Shown: positions 6,348-12,968 of the stretch, in pieces | How the letters are laid out: every line of letters begins with the position of its first letter | Position numbering within the stretch: the first letter of the stretch is position 1 | Assembly: GCA_964432715.1 (NCBI GenBank) | Contig: CAYSOW010000060.1 | Span: 1 to 12,968 of the forward strand | Reading direction: 5' to 3' | Source of the DNA: Phocaeicola_A sp964432715 | GTDB lineage: Bacteria; Bacteroidota; Bacteroidia; Bacteroidales; Bacteroidaceae | Length of the DNA stretch: 12,968 nt | Made by a program: the position numbers and the translations under genes | The notes under the pieces: generated by a model | The model's input: only the letters and a program-made list of their open reading frames with translations | Told to the model about the DNA's origin: nothing | The model's database searches: none

Positions 6348-8639
6348 TCACTCCTCTTCCCTACTTTTTCTGTCGGTAGACTCCACTTTTTCATCCAAAA
6401 GGGCATGGACGGCTTCGTTTTCGCCCACCACCCAGACGATGTCACCGGCTTTCAGGCGATGGTCGATGTTGGGCGAGAAGAGGGTTCCATCGTTCTCTTC
6501 CACGCCCACTACCAGGCATTTGTAGCGATTGCGGATGCCGCTCTCGCGAATGCTCTTGCCCAGGAAGGGAGAACCCTGGTCCACCACAAACTGTCGCAGA
6601 CTCATCTCGCGTTTCTCCACGTCCATATTCTCCAGCACGGAGGAGATCTCCTCTCCCGCCTTGGCGAAGGTGGCCAGCTGCTCATCGGTGCCAATCACCT
6701 GAATCCGGTCGTTCGGGAAGAGTCGTTCCCTACCCCCGGGGATGTTGATGCGTTGCTTGCCACGCAAGATGGAAGCCACGTGTACGCCATATTTCTTACC
6801 AAAGTCGAGCTCTTGCAGCGTCTTGCCTCCCCAGAGCGAATTGGTGGGGATGTCATAGTCCGACAGGTGAAGGTCTTTCGAGAGCAGATGGCCGGCATAT
6901 CCGGGCTTCTTCTCGCCTGAGAACTCGGCCTTCAAATCGCGCACGCGCAGGTTCTGGATGAAGGTGCGCTCCATCACAATCGACTGGTGCTTCAGGCGGC
7001 GCGAGAAGACCATCAGCAGGACCAGCAGCAGGGCGATGCCTACGAGGAGGGCCCAGGAGAGCTGGAAGGAGCTGGAGATGACGTAGATGATGAAGCAGAC
7101 CACAATGACCAGGCGCAGGATGATGGTGGAGACCAGTGACGCGCGGTTGAAGCGGTTGTTCTGCCACAGTTTCTGAAACTCGATGGAGTGGTTCTTCTTC
7201 ATCAGCATGGCACGCAGGAAGGGCGACATGCAGAGCAGGGTGAAGATGGTGCCTATCCAACGGCTCCAGACAGGCGACAGGAGTTCGCCTATCAGGGGGT
7301 AGATGAAGTTATAGCAGATGGCTATCACGGCGATGGTGAGGATGGAATAGATGCCCACCAGACGACCGACGGCCAGGAGGAACTTGTGCCAGGTGTTCTC
7401 TTGATCCACCGTGGTTTGCGAGCGCGAGGCGTAGCGGTTGAGGGCGTGCATCCAGCGCGAGGGCATCTTCCGCTCCAGCAGGTCATAGGCGGGCGCAGAA
7501 AGGCGAATCATGTAGGGGGTGGTGAAGGTGGTAATCACGGAGACGGCCACCACAATGGGATATAGGAAGGAGCTGGTCACCTGCAGGCTCTCGCCCAGGG
7601 AGGCGATGATGAAGGCGAACTCTCCGATTTGTGTCAAACTGAATCCGCAGCGCATGGCCACCTTCAACGGTTGTCCGGCAAGGACGAATCCGCCGGTGCC
7701 GAAGATGCTCTGTCCCAGCAGGATGGCGAGGACGATGGCGATGATGGGGTAACGATACTCCACAATCATGGCGGGGTCTACCATCATGCCGACGGAGACG
7801 AAGAAGATGGCTCCGAAGAGGTCTTTGACGGGCGCTACGAGCTTATCAATGTGTTCTGCTTCGATGGTCTCGGCCAGGATGGAGCCCATGATAAAGGCAC
7901 CGAAAGCGGCGGAGAAGCCGGTTTGTGCGGCCAGTACGACCATGCCGAAGCACATGCCGAGGGCGACGATGAGCAGGGTTTCGTTGCTCATGTATTTATG
8001 CATTCGCTTCAGGAAGAGCGGAATGAGGTAGATGCCGACGACGAACCATAGGACGAGGAAGAAGACGAGCTTGGCGATGCTGGCTACCATCTCTGTGCCT
8101 TGGAAGTTCTTGCTGACGGCCAACGTGGAGAGCAGCACCATCAGGACGATGGCGAGGATGTCTTCCAGGATGAGCACGCTCAGCACCAGTCCGGCGAAGC
8201 GTTGATGGCGTAACCCCATGTCGTCGAAGGCTTTATAGATGATGGTGGTGGATGACATGGCGAGCATTCCACCGAGGTAGATGCTGTCCATCTGTTGCCA
8301 GCCGAAGGAGGTGCCTACGAAGATGCCGATGCCTATCATGCAGAGGATGATGGTGCAGGCGGCGATGATGGCGGTGCTCCCGGCTTTGACGAGTTTCTTG
8401 AAACTGAATTCGAGCCCCAGGGCAAAGAGGAGGAAGATGACACCGATATCGGCCCAGACCTTCACGTCGTTCATGTCCTCAACGGAGGGGGTATAGGGCA
8501 TGTGCGGACTGGCCAGGAAGCCTGCCACGATGTAGCCCAACACGAGGGGTTGCTTGAGCCATTTGAAGATTAATGTCATGATTCCGGCACTGATCAGGAT
8601 GAGTGCCAAGTCTCTGATGAGGGGATCTAATTCTGACAT
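6348..8639 (-). CDS. CPA2-family cation:proton antiporter with two RCK_C (TrkA-C) domains
   Basis: 763 residues. Residues about 8-380 form a CPA2 (KefB/NapA-like) antiporter unit with about 12 membrane helices. It has LAMSSTTIIYKAFDDMG (126-142), LSVLILEDILAIV (153-165) with the acidic pair E159-D160 in the ion-transport helix, and GFSAAFGAFIMGSILAET (241-258). A second hydrophobic block of about four helices follows (425-445, 460-478, 505-522, 528-546). Two cytoplasmic RCK_C domains come next, about 588-662 and 682-750 (GDIVWVVGE at 732-740). It lacks the NAD-binding RCK_N domain found in E. coli KefB and KefC. It likely exchanges K+ or Na+ for H+ under control of a ligand bound by the RCK_C pair. 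The start at 8639 has a leader ending TTAAGACT, nearly the same as that of pepD. No clear promoter was seen upstream. Confidence 0.93.
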   Translation of the reverse strand: MSELDPLIRDLALILISAGIMTLIFKWLKQPLVLGYIVAGFLASPHMPYTPSVEDMNDVKVWADIGVIFLLFALGLEFSFKKLVKAGSTAIIAACTIILCMIGIGIFVGTSFGWQQMDSIYLGGMLAMSSTTIIYKAFDDMGLRHQRFAGLVLSVLILEDILAIVLMVLLSTLAVSKNFQGTEMVASIAKLVFFLVLWFVVGIYLIPLFLKRMHKYMSNETLLIVALGMCFGMVVLAAQTGFSAAFGAFIMGSILAETIEAEHIDKLVAPVKDLFGAIFFVSVGMMVDPAMIVEYRYPIIAIVLAILLGQSIFGTGGFVLAGQPLKVAMRCGFSLTQIGEFAFIIASLGESLQVTSSFLYPIVVAVSVITTFTTPYMIRLSAPAYDLLERKMPSRWMHALNRYASRSQTTVDQENTWHKFLLAVGRLVGIYSILTIAVIAICYNFIYPLIGELLSPVWSRWIGTIFTLLCMSPFLRAMLMKKNHSIEFQKLWQNNRFNRASLVSTIILRLVIVVCFIIYVISSSFQLSWALLVGIALLLVLLMVFSRRLKHQSIVMERTFIQNLRVRDLKAEFSGEKKPGYAGHLLSKDLHLSDYDIPTNSLWGGKTLQELDFGKKYGVHVASILRGKQRINIPGGRERLFPNDRIQVIGTDEQLATFAKAGEEISSVLENMDVEKREMSLRQFVVDQGSPFLGKSIRESGIRNRYKCLVVGVEENDGTLFSPNIDHRLKAGDIVWVVGENEAVHALLDEKVESTDRKSREEE

Positions 8640-8680
8640 AGTCTTAAGATTAACGGAGATAAGAATTATGGGGAATGATG

Positions 8681-8730
8681 GAAATTATGAGAAATTCCCG
8701 GGAAATTACGGGAAATTCCCGGAGATCCCT
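8681..8730. repeat. 10-bp phased direct repeat with GAAATT core
   Basis: Five consecutive 10-bp blocks begin at 8681, 8691, 8701, 8711 and 8721. The first four contain GAAATT and the fifth GAGAT. Alternate blocks carry CCCG/CCCGG, giving a local palindrome TTCCCGGGAA (8695-8704). The spacing is close to one turn of DNA, so one face would carry all repeats. Confidence 0.7.
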
Positions 8731-8758
8731 TCCTGCCGGCTTGCAGCTTGCAGGAAGG
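8728..8758. other. 9-bp perfect hairpin in the antiporter upstream region
   Basis: CCTTCCTGC (8728-8736) pairs perfectly with GCAGGAAGG (8750-8758) around a 13-nt loop containing a direct repeat of GCTTGCAG with the right arm. No T-run of terminator length follows on either strand. It may still end or process pepT read-through before the antiporter gene. Confidence 0.5.
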
Positions 8759-8795
8759 AATCCAGAGAATTAATATTTCTTTGTGAGACAGCCAT

Positions 8796-8966
8796 TTCCG
8801 TTGGAATGCGGATTGCTTCCGTTGGNNNNNNNNNNNNNNNNNNNNNNNNNNNNNNNNNNNNNNNNNNNNNNNNNNNNNNNNNNNNNNNNNNNNNNNNNNN
8901 NNNNNNNNNNNNNNNNNNNNNNNNNGGATGCTGATGCTTCCGTTGGGATGCCTATCGCTTCCGTGG
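8796..8966. repeat. 21-bp minisatellite interrupted by an assembly gap
   Basis: The core TTCCGTTGG occurs at 8796-8804 and 8817-8825, left of the gap, and at 8938-8946, right of it. TTCCGTGG follows at 8959-8966. On both sides the period is 21 bp and each core is followed by a diverged GATGC-type segment. The gap starts at the end of one core and resumes inside the next spacer, so the missing sequence is probably more of the same repeat. Confidence 0.82.
8826..8925. other. Assembly gap of 100 N (gap 2), inside the minisatellite
   Basis: Exactly 100 N, a placeholder length. It falls within the 21-bp tandem repeat, which most likely caused the assembly break. The true copy number is unknown. 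Confidence 0.97.
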
Positions 8967-8989
8967 AAAAGCTGATATTATGCAGCTGA

Positions 8990-10213
8990 TTATTTTGCAG
9001 CCACTAATTCGGCAATCTTAGCCACTACCTCACAGGCTTTCTCCAACGAAGGAATGGGCAGGAACTCGTAACGTCCGTGGAAGTTGATTCCTCCGGCGAA
9101 GATGTTCGGGCAAGGGAGTCCTTCGAACGAGAGACGGGCGCCGTCTGTACCACCGCGGATGGGTTTCACTTCGGGTTTCACGCCTACTTGCTCCATGGCC
9201 TGGAAGGCGATGTCTACCACGTGCATCACGGGCTCTATCTTCTCGCGCATATTATAGTACTGGTCGCGCACCTCCAGACGGGCGGTGCCTTCGCCATAGC
9301 GAGCGTTGATGAAGTCGGTGAGCTGTGCCATCACCTGCTTGCGCTCCTCGAAGCGTGCACGGTCGTGGTCGCGAATGATGTATGAGAGGCTGGCTTGCTC
9401 GATGTCGCCCTGCATGCCTACCAGGTGGTAGAATCCTTCGTAACCCTCGGTGTGCTCGGGGGTCTCGTGCTGCGGCAGGAGGCTCTCGAAGGCGTGTGCC
9501 ACCAGCATGGCGTTCACCATCTTGTTCTTGGCGTAGCCCGGGTGTACGTTGCGGCCTTTGAAGATGACTTTAGCGCCGGCTGCGTTGAAGTTCTCGAACT
9601 CCAGCTCGCCTATCTCGCCACCGTCCATCGTGTAGCCCCAATCGCAACCGAAGGCTTTCACGTCGAACTTGTCGGCACCACGACCGATCTCTTCGTCGGG
9701 GGTGAAGCCGAGGCGAATCTTGCCGTGCTTGATTTCGGGATGCTCCATCAGGTAGACCATGGCGGAGACAATCTCGGCAATGCCGGCTTTGTCATCGGCA
9801 CCGAGGAGGGTGTGACCGTCGGTGACAATCAGATCTTCGCCCTGATGTGCCAGCAACTCGGGGAATTGGGAGGGTGAGAGGATGATCTGATCTTCGGCAG
9901 AGAGGACGATGTCCTGACCGTCGTATGCCTTGACGATGCGGGGTTTCACCTGATAACCGCTCATGTCGGGACTGGTGTCCATGTGGGCAATGAAGCCTAC
10001 GGTGGGCACGGGCTTATCGGTGTTGGCCGGGAGTGTGGCGTAGAGGTAGCCGTGCTCATCGAGCACTACTTCCTGCAGGCCGAGGCCTTCTAACTCTTCT
10101 TTCAAATAACGAGCAAACACCAGCTGTTTCGGGGTGCTCGGGGTGGTCTCCGACTCCTCTGATGATTGGGTGTCGAAGGTAACGTACTTTAAGAATCTTT
10201 CTAAAAGTGTCAT
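8990..10213 (-). CDS. pepT: Peptidase T (tripeptide aminopeptidase)
   Basis: 407 residues, the family length (M20B). The metal and catalytic residues all appear where expected: H77 and D79 in AHMDTSPD, D140 in LLGADDKAG, E174/E175 in TPDEEIGRG, D197 in YTMDGGE, and H379 in GGINFHGRYEF near the C-terminus. PepT is a cytoplasmic di-zinc enzyme that releases the N-terminal residue from tripeptides, finishing peptide breakdown. The GGTDGARLSFEGLPCPN segment is also typical. ATG at 10213 starts MTLLERFLKYVTFDTQS, the standard PepT opening. A TAnnTTTG box lies 29 bp upstream. It stands between a repeat-rich spacer and pepD on the same strand; the terminator after pepD indicates separate transcription. 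Confidence 0.96.
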   Translation of the reverse strand: MTLLERFLKYVTFDTQSSEESETTPSTPKQLVFARYLKEELEGLGLQEVVLDEHGYLYATLPANTDKPVPTVGFIAHMDTSPDMSGYQVKPRIVKAYDGQDIVLSAEDQIILSPSQFPELLAHQGEDLIVTDGHTLLGADDKAGIAEIVSAMVYLMEHPEIKHGKIRLGFTPDEEIGRGADKFDVKAFGCDWGYTMDGGEIGELEFENFNAAGAKVIFKGRNVHPGYAKNKMVNAMLVAHAFESLLPQHETPEHTEGYEGFYHLVGMQGDIEQASLSYIIRDHDRARFEERKQVMAQLTDFINARYGEGTARLEVRDQYYNMREKIEPVMHVVDIAFQAMEQVGVKPEVKPIRGGTDGARLSFEGLPCPNIFAGGINFHGRYEFLPIPSLEKACEVVAKIAELVAAK

Positions 10214-10241
10214 TTTGGTACTGATTTTATTTAACTGTACG

Positions 10242-10249
10242 CAAAGTTA
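10242..10249 (-). promoter_or_regulatory. Putative pepT promoter -7 box
   Basis: On the minus strand the sequence is TAACTTTG, an exact match to the Bacteroidetes -7 element TAnnTTTG. It would start transcription about 22 nt before the pepT ATG. The -33 region, about 10270-10273, is T-rich (TTTCTTT) without a clean TTTG. Confidence 0.6.
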
Positions 10250-10277
10250 AACAAATCATGGAAACTGAAAAAGAAAT

Positions 10278-10377
10278 NNNNNNNNNNNNNNNNNNNNNNN
10301 NNNNNNNNNNNNNNNNNNNNNNNNNNNNNNNNNNNNNNNNNNNNNNNNNNNNNNNNNNNNNNNNNNNNNNNNNNNNN
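10278..10377. other. Assembly gap of 100 N (gap 3), in a purine-rich tract
   Basis: Exactly 100 N, a placeholder. On the plus strand both flanks are almost pure A/G (GAAACTGAAAAAGAAAT before; GAGGAGGAAGAACGAGAAGG after), so low-complexity or tandem repeat sequence probably broke the assembly. Confidence 0.95.
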
Positions 10378-10416
10378 GAGGAGGAAGAACGAGAAGGAAG
10401 GGCGAAAGGAAGTGCG

Positions 10417-10450
10417 AAAAAGCCCCCTGCGAAATTTTATCGCAGGGGGC
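10417..10450 (-). terminator. Rho-independent terminator of pepD
   Basis: GCCCCCTGCGA (10422-10432) and TCGCAGGGGGC (10440-10450) form a perfect 11-bp GC-rich stem with a 7-nt loop. On the minus strand the stem is followed by TTTTT (10421-10417), as expected for an intrinsic terminator. It lies about 40 bp past the pepD stop and should block read-through into pepT. Confidence 0.9.
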
Positions 10451-10492
10451 CGAGGATGAAAAAGCAGGCTGTAGGGTTGTTAATAGCTTGCT

Positions 10493-11983
10493 TTATTTCT
10501 TAGTCGGAATGCGTTTCAAGATCAGCATCAGATGGTTCCAGAACTTCTCTACGGAAGGGATGTGCATGCGCTCATCGGGAGAGTGAACGCCACGCAACGT
10601 CGGTCCGAAGGAGATCATATCCATGTGGGGGTACTTCTCCAGGAAGAGACCGCACTCCAGTCCGGCATGGATGGCTTTCACCTTCGGCGCTACTCCGAAG
10701 AGCTCCTCGTAGGTCTGCTCGGCCACTTTCAGGATGGCTGATGCCGGGTTGGGCTTCCATCCGGGGTAACCCTCGCCCACTTCCACTTCTGCTCCTGCCA
10801 GCTCGAACGCTGCACGAACGGAGTTGGCTACGTTCATGCGGGCAGAGAGGATGGAGCTGCGCTGACTGGTGGTGACGGTGATGGAGAAGTCTTTCTCCAT
10901 CTTGATGGAAGCCAAGTTGGAGGAGGTTTCCACCAATCCCTCGATGTCCTGACTCATGGCGAAGACACCGTTGCAGACCGCTTGCAGGGCGCTGATGAAA
11001 CGACGGGCGTCATCATAGGCGATGCAGTGCAGATCGTCTTTATAGAGCTCGCTGGGCTCAGCGCTCTCCAGATAGAGCTCCATGCCCTTCTCGGTGACGC
11101 TGAACTCCTCTTCTACCTCAGAAGCGAAGAGGTTGAACGCGATGCGAATCTTCTCCTTGTCGGCCATCGGGACGGAGCAGTAAGCGTGTGCTTCGCGGGG
11201 AATGGCGTTGTGCAGGTTGCCTCCCTGGAACTCGTACAGATTGAACTCGCCGAGCATATACTCGTTGTATTGCTCATAGATGAAGCGAGAAAGCAACTTG
11301 TTGGCGTTGGCACGATTCTTATTGATATCGTCGCCCGAGTGACCGCCGGTGAGGTTCTTTACACCTATTTTAAAATAGAAGTCGTGCAGCGGAGCGGGTA
11401 CCCATTTATAGCGGAAGGTGGCAGTGGTGCGGCATCCTCCGGCACAGCCGATGAACATCTCGCCCTCGTCCTCAGAGTCGAGGTTCAAGAGGATATCTCC
11501 CGTCATAAAGCCTCTCTTCAGGGCAAAAGCGCCGGTCAGGCCGGTCTCCTCGTCCACGGTGAAGAGGCACTCGATGGGACCATGTTCGATGTCGTCAGCA
11601 GCCAATACGGCGAGCTCTGTGGCCACACCGATGCCATTGTCGGCACCCAGCGTGGTACCTTTGGCACGCAGCCATTCACCGTCGATATAGGTTTGAATCG
11701 GGTCGGTGTCGAAGTTGTGTTCCACGCCACTATTCTTCTCACAAACCATATCCATATGCGATTGCAGAACGACGGTCTGACGATCTTCGTAGCCGGGAGT
11801 GGCAGGCTTACGAATGATTACGTTGCCGGCTTCATCCACTTTCGTCTCTAACTGATGTTTCTCACCAAATGCCTTCAGATAGGCAATCATCCGCTGTTCC
11901 TTCTTGGAGGGACGGGGCACCGCACAAATCTCACTGAAGTAGTGAAACACGGCAGCAGGCTTCAATTCCATTGAATTGCTCAT
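10493..11983 (-). CDS. pepD: Aminoacyl-histidine dipeptidase (PepD, M20C)
   Basis: 496 residues, close to E. coli PepD (about 485). Metal and catalytic motifs: SHMDMVCEK (75-83, with H76 and D78), GTTLGADNGIG (109-119, with D115), FTVDEETGLTG (141-151, with E145/E146), NLDSEDEG after it, GGHSGDDINKNRANA in the lid domain, and GLECGLF and SFGPTLRGVHSPDERM near the C-terminus. The enzyme is a cytoplasmic zinc dipeptidase of broad specificity, including Xaa-His dipeptides such as carnosine. ATG at 11983 is preceded by AATTAAAGACT. A second ATG four codons later (11971) is possible but has a poorer leader. The gene ends at a strong intrinsic terminator and diverges from the plus-strand gene at 12101. 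Confidence 0.95.
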   Translation of the reverse strand: MSNSMELKPAAVFHYFSEICAVPRPSKKEQRMIAYLKAFGEKHQLETKVDEAGNVIIRKPATPGYEDRQTVVLQSHMDMVCEKNSGVEHNFDTDPIQTYIDGEWLRAKGTTLGADNGIGVATELAVLAADDIEHGPIECLFTVDEETGLTGAFALKRGFMTGDILLNLDSEDEGEMFIGCAGGCRTTATFRYKWVPAPLHDFYFKIGVKNLTGGHSGDDINKNRANANKLLSRFIYEQYNEYMLGEFNLYEFQGGNLHNAIPREAHAYCSVPMADKEKIRIAFNLFASEVEEEFSVTEKGMELYLESAEPSELYKDDLHCIAYDDARRFISALQAVCNGVFAMSQDIEGLVETSSNLASIKMEKDFSITVTTSQRSSILSARMNVANSVRAAFELAGAEVEVGEGYPGWKPNPASAILKVAEQTYEELFGVAPKVKAIHAGLECGLFLEKYPHMDMISFGPTLRGVHSPDERMHIPSVEKFWNHLMLILKRIPTKK

Positions 11984-12004
11984 AGTCTTTAATTCGATTT
12001 GCTT

Positions 12005-12027
12005 ATTTAGCTTTCGTATTGCTAAAT
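12005..12027. other. 7-bp inverted repeat in the pepD leader
   Basis: ATTTAGC (12005-12011) and GCTAAAT (12021-12027) are a perfect inverted repeat around 9 nt, 22 bp upstream of the pepD start codon. It could be an operator or a leader hairpin. It is AT-rich, so chance is possible. Confidence 0.35.
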
Positions 12028-12073
12028 TATATTAAATGAAAACGGTTTTGCGAAGCTCATTAGAGCAATCGCT

Positions 12074-12081
12074 TATCTTTG
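12074..12081 (+). promoter_or_regulatory. Putative -7 box for the small membrane protein gene
   Basis: TATCTTTG is an exact match to TAnnTTTG. A TTTG at 12047-12050 lies 23 bp upstream as a possible -33 element, slightly farther than usual. The predicted start site near 12088 leaves a leader of about 13 nt before the ATG at 12101. Confidence 0.65.
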
Positions 12082-12086
12082 TAGCG

Positions 12087-12094
12087 CAAAAGTA
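12087..12094 (-). promoter_or_regulatory. Possible -7 box for pepD
   Basis: On the minus strand this reads TACTTTTG, matching TAnnTTTG. It would give pepD a leader of about 100 nt containing the 12005-12027 inverted repeat. No clear -33 element is visible, and the site sits within 20 bp of the opposing plus-strand box, so the two promoters would interfere. Confidence 0.35.
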
Positions 12095-12100
12095 ATAGAA

Positions 12101-12319
12101 ATGTTGAAAACTATTCTGATATCTGTGTTAATTGTTGCTATTGGAGTGATTCTTTTAGCAGTAAAAATACTTTTCTCGAAAAAAGGACGCTTTCCGCAAA
12201 CGCATATCAGCGGGAATCGAAGTATGAGGGAACGGGGCATCGGCTGTGTCCAGTCGCAAGACAGGGAGGCGCGTATGACGAAGCCTTGGAAGGTATCGGA
12301 ACGAAGAAGGCAGGACTAG
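12101..12319 (+). CDS. Small single-pass membrane protein, function unknown
   Basis: 72 residues. Residues 2-25 form one hydrophobic helix (LKTILISVLIVAIGVILLAV and on), followed by KK and a basic tail, so the N-terminus is probably outside or buried and the tail cytoplasmic. The tail has GRFPQTHISGN (29-39) and RERGIGCVQSQDREAR (43-58). This resembles uncharacterised small membrane proteins that I recall from other Bacteroidales, but I cannot confirm this without a search. The upstream exact TAnnTTTG box, normal start and 50-bp distance to the OmpH-like gene on the same strand support a real gene. The single Cys48 and the SQDREAR segment are the likeliest conserved points. I assign no function. 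Confidence 0.75.
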   Translation: MLKTILISVLIVAIGVILLAVKILFSKKGRFPQTHISGNRSMRERGIGCVQSQDREARMTKPWKVSERRRQD

Positions 12320-12369
12320 CTTTTAGAGATTGAGAAAATAATTTAAATTACATACCAAAAAAAGAACTT

Positions 12370-12963
12370 ATGAATAAAAGAAATTGGCTGAACGGACTGA
12401 TGGCTTTGGGTGCCATCGGATTATTCTCACAATGTAACAGTAACAGTGAAGTAGCAAATAGCAATGCAAATGCGGGCGTTGTGGGTACAGCCACCATGAA
12501 AATCGCTTATGTTGACGTGGATACACTGTTGGCAAAATACAACCTTTCTACTGATTTGAATGAGCAGATGATGCGCAAACAGGAGAATGCTACTGCTACG
12601 CTGAATGAGAAAGGTAAGGCTTTCGAGGCTGAAGCGAAGGAGTTTCAACGTAAATTGGAGAACAATGCTTTCACGAGAGAGAGAGCTGAGCAGGAACAGG
12701 CTCGTTTGCTGAAGAAACAGCAGGATTTGCAGGCTTTGCAGGGTCGTCTGGAGAGCGAAATCCAGCAGGAGGCTCAGAAGAACAGCTTGCAGTTGCGTGA
12801 CTCTATCAACGCTTTCTTGACGGACTATAACAAGGACCACAAGTATAGCTTGATTATCAGCAACACGGGCTTCGATAACTTGCTCTACGCTGATCCGAGC
12901 TATAACATTACGGAGGAGATTGTTGCCGGCTTGAACAAAAGATACAAACCGAGCGATAAATAA
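12370..12963 (+). CDS. ompH: OmpH/Skp-family envelope protein with coiled coil
   Basis: 197 residues, complete; the TAA ends at 12963. The N-terminus MNKRNWLNGLMALGAIGLFSQC is a signal sequence. Cys22 could be the lipidated residue, but the preceding Gln is unusual for a lipobox. A Ser/Asn-rich linker (23-40) leads to MKIAYVDVDTLLAKYN (43-58), the typical OmpH opening. A long charged coiled coil (about 60-135, rich in E, K, Q and R) follows, then a C-terminal part DHKYSLIISNTGFDNLLYADPSYNITEEIVAGLNKRY that completes the Skp body. Skp proteins are trimeric periplasmic chaperones holding unfolded outer-membrane proteins; this one may be anchored to a membrane. The A-rich leader AAAAAAAGAACTT precedes the ATG. 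It may be co-transcribed with the small membrane protein 50 bp upstream. Confidence 0.9.
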   Translation: MNKRNWLNGLMALGAIGLFSQCNSNSEVANSNANAGVVGTATMKIAYVDVDTLLAKYNLSTDLNEQMMRKQENATATLNEKGKAFEAEAKEFQRKLENNAFTRERAEQEQARLLKKQQDLQALQGRLESEIQQEAQKNSLQLRDSINAFLTDYNKDHKYSLIISNTGFDNLLYADPSYNITEEIVAGLNKRYKPSDK

Positions 12964-12968
12964 TTGAG

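Larger units (their letters stand above)
8640..8989. other. Non-coding, repeat-rich spacer between pepT and the antiporter
   Basis: No credible gene is present. From left to right it holds the antiporter leader (8640-8670), a 10-bp phased repeat (8681-8730), a hairpin (8728-8758), an AT-rich stretch (8759-8790), and 21-bp minisatellite units (8796-8966) split by a gap. Last is a short imperfect hairpin just after the pepT stop (AGCTG 8970-8974 and CAGCT 8983-8987). That hairpin is followed on the minus strand by TTTT and could be a weak pepT terminator. Confidence 0.7.

Noticed and set aside
6239..6445. Minus-strand frame overlapping the antiporter 3' end and extending into the spacer
   Set aside because: Two thirds lies inside the antiporter in another frame; the remaining 35 or so residues show no recognisable motif or good start.
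8796..8966. CRISPR array
   Set aside because: The 21-bp period leaves only about 12 bp between cores and these segments are themselves similar, so this is a minisatellite. No cas genes are nearby.
10258..10503. Possible small plus-strand gene spanning gap 3
   Set aside because: It consists of N plus purine-rich low-complexity sequence, and runs through the pepD terminator into the pepD 3' end on the opposite strand.

Overview
The window looks like chromosomal DNA from a Bacteroidales bacterium, probably Bacteroides or a close relative. The evidence is the protein families present, A-rich leaders in place of strong Shine-Dalgarno sequences, and several matches to the Bacteroidetes -7 promoter box TAnnTTTG. 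Base composition seems somewhat GC-rich for Bacteroides, so I do not name a species. Three runs of exactly 100 N (5637-5736, 8826-8925, 10278-10377) are scaffold placeholders. No rRNA, tRNA, insertion sequence, phage gene or CRISPR array was seen.

Positions 1-5632, all on the minus strand, hold what looks like one catabolic operon. In transcription order it encodes a DapA/NAL-family class I aldolase or dehydratase, a sodium:solute symporter, an iron-dependent alcohol dehydrogenase, a PdxA2-type phospho-acid dehydrogenase, and a DUF1537 four-carbon acid sugar kinase cut by the left edge. Spacers are 46, 45 and 48 bp, then a 4-bp ATGA overlap. DUF1537 kinase plus PdxA2 is the established pair that turns C4 sugar acids such as D-threonate into dihydroxyacetone phosphate and CO2. 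The aldolase, dehydrogenase and symporter suggest that a larger acid is imported and cut before or alongside this step. The kinase carries an unusual charged 8-residue repeat between its two domains.

Positions 5754-8639 encode a HIT-family hydrolase and a large CPA2-type cation:proton antiporter with two C-terminal RCK_C domains. A 168-bp spacer between them contains a 15-bp repeat in three copies. Positions 8640-8989 are non-coding and repeat-rich: a 10-bp phased repeat, a 9-bp-stem hairpin, and a 21-bp minisatellite interrupted by an assembly gap.

Positions 8990-11983 encode two metallopeptidases, peptidase T and aminoacyl-histidine dipeptidase (PepD). Their spacer holds a strong terminator for pepD and a TAnnTTTG promoter for pepT. 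From about 12100 transcription turns to the plus strand: a 72-residue single-pass membrane protein, then an OmpH/Skp-like coiled-coil envelope protein ending just before the right edge. The plus-strand promoter and a possible pepD promoter lie within about 20 bp of each other.

The most novel aspects are the composition of the sugar-acid operon and the repeat expansion inside its kinase. Housekeeping assignments (pepT, pepD, HIT, antiporter, OmpH) are secure at family level; substrates of the operon are inferred only.
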